Assembly (NCBI RefSeq): GCF_001908725.1
Contig: NZ_CP018725.1
Coordinates: 1,922,001 to 1,986,000, forward strand
Reading direction: 5' to 3'
DNA from: Xanthomonas vesicatoria ATCC 35937
Lineage (GTDB): Bacteria > Pseudomonadota > Gammaproteobacteria > Xanthomonadales > Xanthomonadaceae
DNA: 64,000 bases
The notes below the pieces were generated by a model. It was not told the DNA's origin. It saw nothing but the letters and a program-made list of their open reading frames with translations, and made no database searches. Shown in pieces: positions 27,283-35,784 of the stretch (positions within the stretch are counted from its first letter, which is position 1; the number at the start of each line of letters is the position of its first letter). A program made the position numbers and the translations under genes.

Positions 27283-27921
27283 TCAGCCTTCGCCTTCCGG
27301 CTCCAGCGCCTTGACCAGCACCGCCGCCTGCGTGCGACTGTAGCAATCGAGCTTTTTCAGGATGGCGGTGACATGCACCTTGACAGTGTTCTCGGCCAGA
27401 CCGAGTTCGTGGGCGATCTGCTTGTTGAGCAAGCCATCGGCCAGGCTCAGCAATACGCGGAACTGTTGCGGGGTGAGCTGGGCGAGTTTGGACGCCAGTT
27501 GCGCGTCCGCCTCCGAGCGCTCGGCAGTCATGGGCGGAAACCAGGTACCGCCGTCCAGCACGCTGGCCACCGCAGTGCCGATGGTGTCGGCCGGCGTGGA
27601 TTTTGGGATGAAGCCGGCCGCGCCAAACTGCTGTGCGCGCCGGATCACCCGCGGGTGATCGTTGGACGAGATCACCACCACCGGGATGTCCGGATGTTCG
27701 CCGCGCACATGCAACAGCGCCGAAAAACCGCGGGCACCGGGCATGGCCAGATCCAGCAGCACCAACTCGGCCTGCGGGTGCGAGCGCAGCATCGCGCTCA
27801 GCGTGGTGGCGCTGGACGCTTCCACTACCTGCGCCTGCGGCAGGGTTTGCTGCAGCACGTGGATCACGGCGGCACGGAACAGCGGGTGGTCGTCGGCGAC
27901 GAGAATGGTGAGATCGGCCAT
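27283..27921 (-). CDS. LuxR-type (NarL/FixJ) response regulator
   Basis: The protein has 212 residues. A receiver domain (1-125) has acidic pocket residues D10/D11, phospho-acceptor D57 in LVLLDLAMPG and the conserved Lys in GAAGFIPKSTPADT. The C-terminal LuxR HTH (about 145-205) is LTPQQFRVLLSLADGLLNKQIAHELGLAENTVKVHVTAILKKL. No kinase gene is adjacent, so it is an orphan. Its GFIPKS receiver and LuxR output resemble ErdR/CrbR/AgmR regulators, which work with hybrid kinases of the type encoded at 18370, but that pairing is inference. The ATG at 27921 (MADLTILVADDHPLF) is chosen over upstream in-frame starts. Confidence 0.92.
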   Translation of the reverse strand: MADLTILVADDHPLFRAAVIHVLQQTLPQAQVVEASSATTLSAMLRSHPQAELVLLDLAMPGARGFSALLHVRGEHPDIPVVVISSNDHPRVIRRAQQFGAAGFIPKSTPADTIGTAVASVLDGGTWFPPMTAERSEADAQLASKLAQLTPQQFRVLLSLADGLLNKQIAHELGLAENTVKVHVTAILKKLDCYSRTQAAVLVKALEPEGEG

Positions 27922-28329
27922 CTGCCAAGTCTGGCACATGGGCGCGTCGGTGTGCCGCAGCGGCGCCGACCGTGCTCCGGTGGTCAGTGCTTGAACCCCG
28001 CTGGCACGGTGCGGAGCAGGCAATCGACGTTTGATCGCGGCGCAATCGGCTACCAGTGCGCTTTTGCTGTCTTCATCGGTTGGCCGGCGCTGTCCGCACC
28101 CCCACTGCGCACGCGGGTCGCATCGCGCGCGTTGGAACCAAGGCGCTCACTGGCCTGCGCGCGCATCGGCCTTCCCAATATCCATTCGTCGTCAGACAGC
28201 CGTGCCGCGTAGCACTCAATGACGATGGCAACGCTGCACCGATGTCGCGCAACCACCCATGATGCTGGCCGGCTGTAGCCACGACCGTGCCAGCACAGCA
28301 CTACATCATCTAGACGGCGAATGCGCACC
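27922..28329. other. Gene-free interval upstream of the LuxR regulator
   Basis: About 400 bp between the regulator's start and the 3' end of the binding-protein gene. I see no supportable gene, repeat or terminator. The regulator's promoter should be here. Confidence 0.45.
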
Positions 28330-29379
28330 CTAACGCGGCGGATGCGTACTCGCCCGCCACGCCTCCAGGAACTGTCGACGCTTGAGTTTGTCCAGATACA
28401 CCAGCAGGCCGGGACCGAGCGGGATCGGCCGGAACGGCGGTTGCGCCGAGCCGCCACGGCCGCCGGCGGCCGGCAGGATCGGCATCAGCCGCGCTTCGCG
28501 CGAAAGCACCTGCTGGCCACGTGGCGACAGCAGATAGTCGAGAAACCTGCGCGCTTCCGGCGCGTGCGGTGCATTCTTGGGAATCACCGCGGTGCGCAGC
28601 GCCACCAGCGTGTAGTCCTGCGGCTGCACGATACCCAGTGGCGCACCGGCATCGATGCGCGCCTGCGCGTAGGACCCGAGCACGTTGTAGGCCAGCAGCA
28701 ACTCGCCGCGACTGACACGGTCCAGCAAGGTGCCGGTGCGCTCTTCCAGCTTGACCTGATTTGCGCCCAGCGCGGCCAGCAGCGCGCCGGCAATGCTACC
28801 CACCTGCCCGTCCTGGGTGGCGAACAGGTAGCCCACGCCGCTGCGCTCGACATCGTAGGTGCCCACCTTGCCGCGCAACGGCGCATCGGGCGCACGCAGC
28901 AACGCCAGCAGTTGGCGTCGCGTGCGCGGGACGCGTGCGGCGTCGAGCTTGCGTGTGTTGTAGACGATGGCCACCGGCTCGTAGCTGATGCCGAATACCT
29001 CGTGCCGCCATTGCGCCCAGACCGGCAACGCTTCGGTCTGGGCAGAACGATGGGCCAGTGCGTGCCCATCGTTCACCAGCTTGGTCTGCAGATCCATGCT
29101 GGCGCTGATCAGCATGTCCGCCGTGGGCGCACCCACGCCCGGACGCAGATAGCGCGCATAGATGTCCCAGGCAATCACATCCTCGTAGATCACCTCGGTG
29201 CCGGGATGCAGGCGCTGGTAGTCCTGAATGACCGCGCCGAACACTTCCAGATCGGTGGAACCCTGCACGCGTAGCTGCGCATGCATCGGCCCAGGCGCGG
29301 GAAAGCGCCGCACATCGCCCGGCGCCGCCAAAGCCAACCCGTGCACCAGCAACAAGACCATCGCCCACAGCCTGCGCAT
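28330..29379 (-). CDS. Periplasmic ABC-type solute-binding protein linked to TctDE
   Basis: The protein has 349 residues. A signal peptide (MRRLWAMVLLLVHGLALA) precedes a class II periplasmic-binding fold of the iron(III)/thiamine/phosphonate type: LRVQGSTDLEVFGAVIQDYQ, YARYLRPGVGAPTADMLISASMD, FGISYEPVAIVYNTRKL, LLLAYNVLGSYAQA. The ATG at 29379 forms a TGATG overlap with the end of tctE, and a GTG at 29382 is the alternative. No permease or ATPase gene is near, so a transport role is doubtful. Coupling to tctE suggests it presents a ligand, perhaps citrate or metal-citrate, to the sensor. It differs from the TctC family that normally accompanies TctDE. Confidence 0.85.
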   Translation of the reverse strand: MRRLWAMVLLLVHGLALAAPGDVRRFPAPGPMHAQLRVQGSTDLEVFGAVIQDYQRLHPGTEVIYEDVIAWDIYARYLRPGVGAPTADMLISASMDLQTKLVNDGHALAHRSAQTEALPVWAQWRHEVFGISYEPVAIVYNTRKLDAARVPRTRRQLLALLRAPDAPLRGKVGTYDVERSGVGYLFATQDGQVGSIAGALLAALGANQVKLEERTGTLLDRVSRGELLLAYNVLGSYAQARIDAGAPLGIVQPQDYTLVALRTAVIPKNAPHAPEARRFLDYLLSPRGQQVLSREARLMPILPAAGGRGGSAQPPFRPIPLGPGLLVYLDKLKRRQFLEAWRASTHPPR

Positions 29380-30764
29380 CACGTGGTTCCCCCGGGGAAA
29401 TGCAACGAGGCAATCAACCCGCCACCGATGCGATTGGCAAGATCGATACGCCCCCCATGCGCTTCGACCACGCGCTTGACGATGGCAAGCCCCAGGCCCG
29501 CCCCGCCCGCCGGTGCATCCGGACCACGCACGAACCGTTCGAACACTCGCTCGGCTTCGGCGGCCGGAATGCCTGGACCGTGGTCGGCGATGGTCAGCAC
29601 GTGGTGATTGCCATCGCTGGTCAACGCCACCTGCAGCGACGCGCCACCACCGTATTTGCAGGCATTGTCGATCAGATTCTTGAGCGCTTCGCGCAGCAGC
29701 AACGCATCGCCGCGCAGCAGTGCCGGCTGCGGATCGATGGCCAGCTGCACGCGCGGTGCGCCTTCGCTACGCGGCAACGCTTCGTGCAATGCCTGGTGCA
29801 GCACCTCGGCCAGGTCCACCGTGGCAAAACGCTGCAGGTTCGAACGATGGATCACGCTTGCATCGCTGAGCAATTGATTGAGCAGGCGGCTCATGTGGCT
29901 GGCGTTGCGCTCGATCGCGGCCAGGCTGCGTTGCATGTCGCGCGGGTCGTCGTCGTCCATGGCCAACTGGGCCTGCGCGCGCAACGCGGCTAGCGGCGTG
30001 CGCATCTGGTGCGCGGCTTCGGCCATGAACGCACGCAAGGTCTCGTTGCTGGACGACAGCCGCGCCATGAAGCGATTGAGCGCGGCCACCATCAACTGCA
30101 TCTCCTGGGGCGCCGGCACGTTGAGCGGTTTCAGGTCCGATGGCTCGCGCCGCGACAGGTCGCGCTCGATGCGCTGCAATGGGCGCAGCGCGCGGTATAC
30201 GCCCAGCCACACCAGGCCCAGCGCCAGCAGCGACAACACCCCGATCGCGATCAAGGCGTTGAGCACCACATCGCGCGCCACCGCATCGCGTGCGCGCCGG
30301 GTCTGGCCCACCTGCACGCGCACCTCGCCCTGCCCGGAGGCCGATGCCACCCGATGCATCACCACTGCAAAGCGCACTGGCTCGCCACTGTACTGCGCGT
30401 CGAACAATACTGGCCGCTCATCGCTGGGCGCGCGCGCCGGCAGCGGCAACGCCTCTTCGCCGGTGATGGTGCGGCCCTGCGCATCGAACACGCGGTAGAA
30501 CACGCGATCTTCCGGCGCCATGCCAAGCAGATCCAGAGAGGCGTAAGGCAGATCCACCTGCCAGTCGCCGCCGACCAGCGCCACGCTATCGATGATGGAT
30601 AGCGCAGAGGACACCAACAGGTGATCGTAGGACCGGTTGGCCGCTCGCTCGCCGTAATCGCGCGCCGCAAAAAACAGCACCACCGCGCCCAGCAGCGACA
30701 GGCTGCCCAGATACAGCAGCAAGGTGCGCCGGATCGACGGCGCCACCGTCAGCGGCTCAGCCAT
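29379..30764 (-). CDS. tctE: Sensor histidine kinase of the citrate-responsive TctDE system
   Basis: The protein has 461 residues. TM1 (about 14-35), a periplasmic 2CSK_N-type sensor domain, TM2 (about 165-190) and HAMP are followed by HisKA with H252 in AEAAHQMRTPLAALRAQAQ and HATPase boxes NLIDNACKYG and AGLGLAIVKRVVEAHGG. It phosphorylates TctD. In X. campestris, TctDE is known to activate the citrate transporter gene citH. The citH homologue here is divergent, 2.4 kb away. The start at 30764 overlaps the tctD stop by 8 bp. The downstream binding protein is coupled through TGATG. Confidence 0.93.
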   Translation of the reverse strand: MAEPLTVAPSIRRTLLLYLGSLSLLGAVVLFFAARDYGERAANRSYDHLLVSSALSIIDSVALVGGDWQVDLPYASLDLLGMAPEDRVFYRVFDAQGRTITGEEALPLPARAPSDERPVLFDAQYSGEPVRFAVVMHRVASASGQGEVRVQVGQTRRARDAVARDVVLNALIAIGVLSLLALGLVWLGVYRALRPLQRIERDLSRREPSDLKPLNVPAPQEMQLMVAALNRFMARLSSSNETLRAFMAEAAHQMRTPLAALRAQAQLAMDDDDPRDMQRSLAAIERNASHMSRLLNQLLSDASVIHRSNLQRFATVDLAEVLHQALHEALPRSEGAPRVQLAIDPQPALLRGDALLLREALKNLIDNACKYGGGASLQVALTSDGNHHVLTIADHGPGIPAAEAERVFERFVRGPDAPAGGAGLGLAIVKRVVEAHGGRIDLANRIGGGLIASLHFPGGTT

Positions 30765-31458
30765 CGCTGCCCGGCTCCACCGGTGCATGCGGGTCGGCTT
30801 CTTCGAGCTTGTAGCCGGCACCGCGCACGGTGACGATGCGTAGCGGCGCGCTGGCCAGCTTGCGCCGCAGACGACCGACATACAGCTCGATCGCATTGGG
30901 CCCGGCATCGTCGTCGAAACCGAACAGGCCGTTGCCGATCTCGTCCTTGCCGACCACATGGCCCAGTCGCCCGATCAGGATTTCCAGCAGACGGTATTCG
31001 CGGTTGGGCAATTCGATCGGCGTGCCATCGAGGGTCACCGTATGTGCGGCGTTGTCGAACACGAATCCGCCGATCTGCACCACTTCGCTGGCCTGGCCGC
31101 GATTGCGGCGCAGCAGCACACGGCAACGCGCCTCGAATTCGCGGAAATCGAACGGCTTGCCCAGGTAATCGTCCGCGCCCACGTCCAATGCCTGTACGCG
31201 GTCTTCGATGCCATCGCGCGCGGTGAGCATCAGCACCGGCGTGCTATCGCCGCGTTCGCGCATCCCGGCCAGCACGCGCAATCCGTCCAGCTTGGGCAAG
31301 CCGATATCCAGCACCACCAGATCGAAGCTCTGATAGCGCAACACGCTGGCCGCCGCCAACCCGTCGGCCTGCCAATCCACCGCATGCCCGCTACGGCGCA
31401 TGCGTCGCACGATGGCATCGGCGAGGTCGGCGTTGTCTTCGACTAGCAGCAGGCGCAT
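30757..31458 (-). CDS. tctD: OmpR-family response regulator TctD
   Basis: The protein has 233 residues. A receiver with D51 (LVVLDIGLPKLDG) and Lys in DYLGKPFDF is followed by a winged-helix output domain (IELPNREYRLLEILIGRLGHVVGKDEI, ELYVGRLRRKL, TVRGAGYKLEE). It is the transcription activator for citrate uptake genes. The ATG at 31458 gives the standard MRLLLVEDNADLADAIV start. Directly upstream of that ATG lies a gggaatc-type inverted-repeat element, so no Shine-Dalgarno sequence is present and the messenger may fold or be read as leaderless. Confidence 0.93.
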   Translation of the reverse strand: MRLLLVEDNADLADAIVRRMRRSGHAVDWQADGLAAASVLRYQSFDLVVLDIGLPKLDGLRVLAGMRERGDSTPVLMLTARDGIEDRVQALDVGADDYLGKPFDFREFEARCRVLLRRNRGQASEVVQIGGFVFDNAAHTVTLDGTPIELPNREYRLLEILIGRLGHVVGKDEIGNGLFGFDDDAGPNAIELYVGRLRRKLASAPLRIVTVRGAGYKLEEADPHAPVEPGSDG

Positions 31459-31603
31459 GAATGGGGAATCGGAAATGGGGAATCGGAACGGCGATGGGTC
31501 GCGGCCGGAAGGTAACAGGCCAGGCGAACAAAAGCTTCTACGCCCCAACAATTCCGCTGCCCCAATCCCGCTCTTGCGATTCCCCATTCCCGATTCCCCA
31601 TTC
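31459..31603. repeat. MITE-like inverted repeat abutting the tctD start codon
   Basis: Arms of 27 bp (31459-31485 and 31577-31603) are complementary with one mismatch. Each is two tandem copies of a 14-bp unit built on aatggggaatcgga. They enclose about 90 bp. The left arm begins at the base next to the tctD ATG. The same heptamer motif recurs at 34482-34621 and 36828-36869. Confidence 0.8.
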
Positions 31604-31718
31604 CCCCCCAACGACAGGTCCATGACAGCTTCGCGGGACTAGGCTGCACCCAACGCGCCGCAGTGTGGTTGTGCGGTGCATCGCTGAACGTGATTCACAC
31701 ATGTACCTGGGAGGGTCT

Positions 31719-32912
31719 GTGAGCAACGACACTTTGCGTCTGCGCGCCTTCACCGCCTGCGCGGCGATCTGCCTGGCACCGGCGGCGCACGCGGCCGACG
31801 AGGCCGGCCCGGTCACTGCCGAGGTGGGCGGGCGTGTGCACTGGGACTTCACCGTGTTCGACAACGATGAACGCGGCACACCCGAGCGCAACGACACCCA
31901 GTTCCGCCGCGTGTGGCTGGATGTGGCAGGCAAGTTCTACGGATTCAATTACAAGGCCGAAGCGGAATTTGCCGGCCTGCAGTACGAATCAGGCAGCCGC
32001 GGCATCCTGGCGCGCGATGTGTACATCGCCAAGAAATTCTCTGCCGGTACGCTGACCGTTGGCCAGTTCAAACAATACTTCTCGCTGGATGATCGCACCG
32101 GTTCCAACTACGGCCCGTTTCTGGAACGCGGATACGCTTCGACCACCCTGGCACCGATCTACCGCAAGGCGATTTCCTGGCAGACCAATCGCCCGGATGC
32201 GACCTGGTCCACGGCCGCCTACAGCCTGGAAAGCATCGATAACTCGTCTACCAAGGGCGGGGCGCTCGGTACGCGCCTGACCTACGCGCCGGAAATGGGC
32301 GAGGCGCGCTTGCGCCACCTGGGCATCTCGCTGGCGCACGAGCGCTATTCGCATCCCGGCAGCGGTGGCGCGGCATCGCTGTTGATCCGCCCTCGGCCGG
32401 AAAACGATTTGGCCAACAACAGCCGCATCACGTTGGCGCGCTTTGCCGATGGCCGCGATACAGACTTCGACAAGTGGTCGCTGGAATATGCCGAAGTGCT
32501 TGGCCCGTGGTCCTGGCAGACCGAATTCAGTGGCGGCCTGCTCGACGACGGCGCGCAGCACGCCAAGGTGTTGGCCAGCTACGGATTGGTGAGCTGGTTC
32601 GTGACCGGCGAGTCGCGCGGCTACGACCGCAAGACTGGTCGTTTCAGCCGTATCGCCACACCTCATCGCCCTTCCGGCGCGTTCGAGCTGGCATTGCGCT
32701 ATGACTATATGCGCGGCGATCAGCATCTGGATGGGCAACCGGACTTCCTCAATGCCAGCACGCAGTCGTGGACGCTAGGCGGCAACTGGTATTTCAGGCC
32801 GAATCTGCGCGTGATGCTCAACGTGATCGACAGCCGCAACCGCGATCGCATGGCCGATGCGGTCGTGGACCACACGCTGGCGGTGACTGGCCGCTTTCAG
32901 TACGACTTCTGA
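31719..32912 (+). CDS. OprO/P-type porin of the citrate locus
   Basis: The protein has 397 residues. A signal peptide ends near APAAHA and a beta-barrel follows: GGRVHWDFTVFDNDERGTPERNDTQFRRVWLDVAGKFY, FKQYFSLDDRTGSNYGPFLERG and the C-terminal VTGRFQYDF. The GTG at 31719 has GGGAGGG just upstream, and an in-frame ATG at 31701 is the alternative. It is divergent from tctD and followed by citH 232 bp later. It therefore probably provides the outer-membrane pore for citrate, analogous to OpdH in Pseudomonas, although the barrel belongs to the O/P superfamily. Regulation by TctD is likely. Confidence 0.88.
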   Translation: MSNDTLRLRAFTACAAICLAPAAHAADEAGPVTAEVGGRVHWDFTVFDNDERGTPERNDTQFRRVWLDVAGKFYGFNYKAEAEFAGLQYESGSRGILARDVYIAKKFSAGTLTVGQFKQYFSLDDRTGSNYGPFLERGYASTTLAPIYRKAISWQTNRPDATWSTAAYSLESIDNSSTKGGALGTRLTYAPEMGEARLRHLGISLAHERYSHPGSGGAASLLIRPRPENDLANNSRITLARFADGRDTDFDKWSLEYAEVLGPWSWQTEFSGGLLDDGAQHAKVLASYGLVSWFVTGESRGYDRKTGRFSRIATPHRPSGAFELALRYDYMRGDQHLDGQPDFLNASTQSWTLGGNWYFRPNLRVMLNVIDSRNRDRMADAVVDHTLAVTGRFQYDF

Positions 32913-33144
32913 TGACGTGCATGCCTGGGCCAGGATGCAAGGCGATTGAAAGCACTGCGCAGCGCAAGCATGGCGCCGTTGTCGTCACTGCTGATCCGGC
33001 GCATCAGGAGCAGCGGCCAGTTCGACACACGAAAATGCGCTCGGCGGCCGCGCACGATGCGCAACCACGTCATCGCCGTTGCCTGTCCTGCGCAGCGGCG
33101 CGCTCCACCCTCTCCCTGCTGTATGTCCCAAAGGATCTGCCCGC

Positions 33145-34473
33145 ATGCTGACCGCGCTCGGTTTCGGAATGGTGATCACCTTCATGTACCTGATCATGAG
33201 CAAGCGGCTGTCGCCGCTGGTGGCTCTGATCACGGTGCCGATCGTGTTCGCGTTGCTGGGCGGCTTCGGCTCCGGCATCAACGAGATGATGCTCGAGGGC
33301 ATCAAGAAGATCGCGCCCACCGGCGTGATGTTGATGTTCGCCATCCTCTACTTCGGGGTGATGATCGATGCCGGCCTGTTCGACCCGCTGGTCGGGCGCA
33401 TCCTGCGACTGGTCAAGGGCGACCCGCTGAAGATCGTGATGGGCACTGCAATCCTGGCGATGCTGATCTCGCTCGACGGCGATGGCTCCACCACCTACAT
33501 GATCACCGTCTCGGCGATGCTGCCGCTGTATCAGCGCCTGGGCATGAACGCGCTCAACCTCACCTGCGTCACCATCCTGGCCAGCGGCGTGATGAATCTG
33601 ACCCCGTGGGGTGGCCCCACCGCACGCGCGGCGACAGCGTTGCATGTGGACCCGGCCGATGTGTTCGTGCCGCTGGTGCCGGCGATGCTGCTGGCGATTG
33701 CCGGCATCCTCGCGTTGGCGTGGTATCTGGGCATGCGCGAGCGTCGCCGTCTAGGCGTGGTGCGCCTGCCGGCCGACGGCAACTGGCTGGACACCAGCAT
33801 TCCCGAAGACAACGACGCCCTGCCGCGTGTGGAAGACACCGAGGACATGAAGCGTCCCAAGCTGCTGTGGGTCAATCTGATCCTGACCCTGGCGCTGATG
33901 GGCGCGCTGGTCGTCGGCGTGCTGCCGATGCCGGTGCTGTTCATGATCGGCTTCGCGTTGGCGCTGATGATCAACTACCCCAACCTGGCCGAACAGCGCC
34001 GCCGGCTGGTCAATCACGCCGGCAATGTGCTGTCGGTGGTGTCGCTGATCTTTGCCGCCGGCATCTTCACCGGCATCCTGTCCAACACCGGCATGGTGGA
34101 AGCGATGTCGCGCAGCTTCCTGGCGGTGATCCCGGACAGCTGGGGCCCGTACCTGGCGGTCATCACCGCGATCGTCAGCATGCCGTTTACGTTCTTCATG
34201 TCCAACGACGCGTTCTATTTCGGCGTGCTGCCGATCCTGTCCGAGGCGGCTGGCCACTACGGCATTACCCCGGTGGAAATGGCCCGCGCCTCGCTCGCCG
34301 GCCAGCCGGTGCATCTGCTCAGCCCCCTGGTGCCCTCGACCTATCTGCTGGTCGGCCTGGCCAAGGTCGACTTTGCCGACCATCAGCGCTTCACGCTGAA
34401 GTGGGCGGTGCTGATTTCGATGTTGATGCTGGGCGGCGGGTTGTTGTTTGGTCTCTTCCCGTTGGCACGTTGA
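33145..34473 (+). CDS. citH: CitMHS family citrate transporter
   Basis: The protein has 442 residues with about twelve hydrophobic segments. It belongs to the CitMHS family, which imports citrate complexed with divalent metal (Mg2+ or Ca2+) with protons. Blocks include ILYFGVMIDAGLFDPLVGRILR, LDGDGSTTYMITVSAMLPLY, LTPWGGPTARAATAL and SNDAFYFGVLPILSEA. The citH gene of X. campestris is expressed early in tomato infection and needs TctDE, and both are present here. The ATG at 33145 (MLTALGFGMVITFMYLIMSKRLSPL) follows an AAAGGA site. It is downstream of a porin and upstream of a repeat element and phbB. Confidence 0.95.
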   Translation: MLTALGFGMVITFMYLIMSKRLSPLVALITVPIVFALLGGFGSGINEMMLEGIKKIAPTGVMLMFAILYFGVMIDAGLFDPLVGRILRLVKGDPLKIVMGTAILAMLISLDGDGSTTYMITVSAMLPLYQRLGMNALNLTCVTILASGVMNLTPWGGPTARAATALHVDPADVFVPLVPAMLLAIAGILALAWYLGMRERRRLGVVRLPADGNWLDTSIPEDNDALPRVEDTEDMKRPKLLWVNLILTLALMGALVVGVLPMPVLFMIGFALALMINYPNLAEQRRRLVNHAGNVLSVVSLIFAAGIFTGILSNTGMVEAMSRSFLAVIPDSWGPYLAVITAIVSMPFTFFMSNDAFYFGVLPILSEAAGHYGITPVEMARASLAGQPVHLLSPLVPSTYLLVGLAKVDFADHQRFTLKWAVLISMLMLGGGLLFGLFPLAR

Positions 34474-34481
34474 CCGCCGCC

Positions 34482-34621
34482 GGGAATGGGGAAGCGGGAG
34501 TGGGGAATCGGTAGAGCAGTGCTGCGCTCGCATTTCGATTCCCGACTTCCACTCTGAAAAAAACGGACCCGCAACAGCGGCTCCTGCTCTACCGATTCCC
34601 CACTCCCGATTCCCCATTCCC
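34482..34621. repeat. 140-bp MITE-like element with 38-bp inverted arms
   Basis: The arms at 34482-34519 and 34584-34621 are complementary over 38 bp with one mismatch and carry gggaatgggga/tggggaatcgg motifs. They enclose 64 bp. The element fills the citH-phbB gap and ends 10 nt before the phbB ribosome site. No open frame is inside. Confidence 0.88.
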
Positions 34622-34643
34622 AAACTCCGAAGGAGTTCAAGCA

Positions 34644-35384
34644 ATGACTCTCCGCATCGCATACGTCACCAGCGGCATGGGCAGTGTCGGCACCGCAATC
34701 TGCCAGAAGCTGGCGCGCAGCGGGCATACCGTGGTAGCCGGTTGCGGGCCCAATTCGCCGCGTAAGTCGGCCTGGTTGCGCGAACAGCGCGAGCAGGGCT
34801 TCGACTTCGTCGCCTCCGAAGGCAATGCCGCCGATTGGGACTCCACGGTGGCAGCCTTCGCCAAGGTCAAGGCCGAAGTCGGCGAGATCGATGTGCTGGT
34901 CAACAACGCAGGCGGTAGTCGCGACACCTTGTTCCGGCAGATGACACGCGACGACTGGAATGCGGTGATCGCCAGCAACCTGCATTCGTTGTTCAACATC
35001 ACCAAACAGGTGGTGGATGGCATGACATCGCGCGGCTGGGGACGCATCGTCAATATCGGCTCGGTCAGCGCGCACAAGGGCCAGATCGGGCAGATCAATT
35101 TCGCTACCGCCAAGGCCGCGATGCATGGTTTCAGCCGTGCGCTGGCGCAGGAAGTCGCCTCGCGTGGGGTCACCGTCAATACCATTTCGCCCGGCTATAT
35201 CGCCAGCGCCTCGATCAGCAGTTTTCCGCCGGACGTGCTCGACCGCCTGGCCACCTCGGTGCCGGTGCGCCGGTTGGGAAAGCCGGTCGAAGTTGCCGGA
35301 CTGTGCGCATGGCTGGCCTCCGACGATGCCGCCTATGTGACCGGCGCCGACTATGCAGTCAACGGCGGCCTTTATATGGGCTGA
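34644..35384 (+). CDS. phbB: Acetoacetyl-CoA reductase (PhbB) homologue lacking the catalytic tyrosine
   Basis: The protein has 246 residues, exactly the length of PhaB/PhbB, which reduces acetoacetyl-CoA to (R)-3-hydroxybutyryl-CoA with NADPH for polyhydroxybutyrate synthesis. It has the SDR glycine motif (TSGMGSVG), NNAG (87-90), S140 and K157, and the family's KGQIGQ and LAQEVASRGVTVNTISPGYIA blocks. The YxxxK tyrosine at 153 is phenylalanine (INFATAKAA). Catalysis should be impaired unless another residue substitutes. AGGAG lies 8 nt before the ATG. No phaC or phaA gene is adjacent. It may be a binding, regulatory or altered-specificity protein. The family call is firm; activity is doubtful. 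Confidence 0.88.
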   Translation: MTLRIAYVTSGMGSVGTAICQKLARSGHTVVAGCGPNSPRKSAWLREQREQGFDFVASEGNAADWDSTVAAFAKVKAEVGEIDVLVNNAGGSRDTLFRQMTRDDWNAVIASNLHSLFNITKQVVDGMTSRGWGRIVNIGSVSAHKGQIGQINFATAKAAMHGFSRALAQEVASRGVTVNTISPGYIASASISSFPPDVLDRLATSVPVRRLGKPVEVAGLCAWLASDDAAYVTGADYAVNGGLYMG

Positions 35385-35784
35385 CACGATCGGTTGGTTA
35401 CGAATGGTTGTCGTGCACACATCGGCACGCCAGCTGCGATCACGCAGAACGATTCACCCAACCGCGATGCCGCCGGCACCTGGAATCGGCAAATACCCCG
35501 CTACGGTCCTGCGCACTGTCCATGACAACCTGCCGGCGGTTCTCGGCATTTCCTTCGCCGCTCTCGACATTGCATACGCCACTTGACCGCTGATGTCCCG
35601 CTGCCTCCCGATGCAGCACCCGACAGCCGCGCCCGCCCGGCGCGTGACCTGCAACCGTCGTCGCACGGCTAGGACGCGTGTGCGCAATGGCACAGCGCCG
35701 TCGCGCACAAGCGACCGCCACTGCACGAACAACCCGCCTCTAGTGCGAACTGATTACACTCTGGCTTTTCCGCAGTGCGCTGCC
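35385..35784. other. Gene-free interval upstream of suxR
   Basis: About 400 bp. The suxR frame remains open leftward to 35593, but that extension is Arg/Cys-rich and lacks family similarity. No copy of the suxC-suxA operator is visible here, so I see no sign of autoregulation through that site. Confidence 0.45.

Noticed and set aside
34482..34621. Considered as an insertion sequence
   Set aside because: It is only 140 bp, has no open frame inside and no clear target duplication, so only a MITE-like non-coding element can be claimed.
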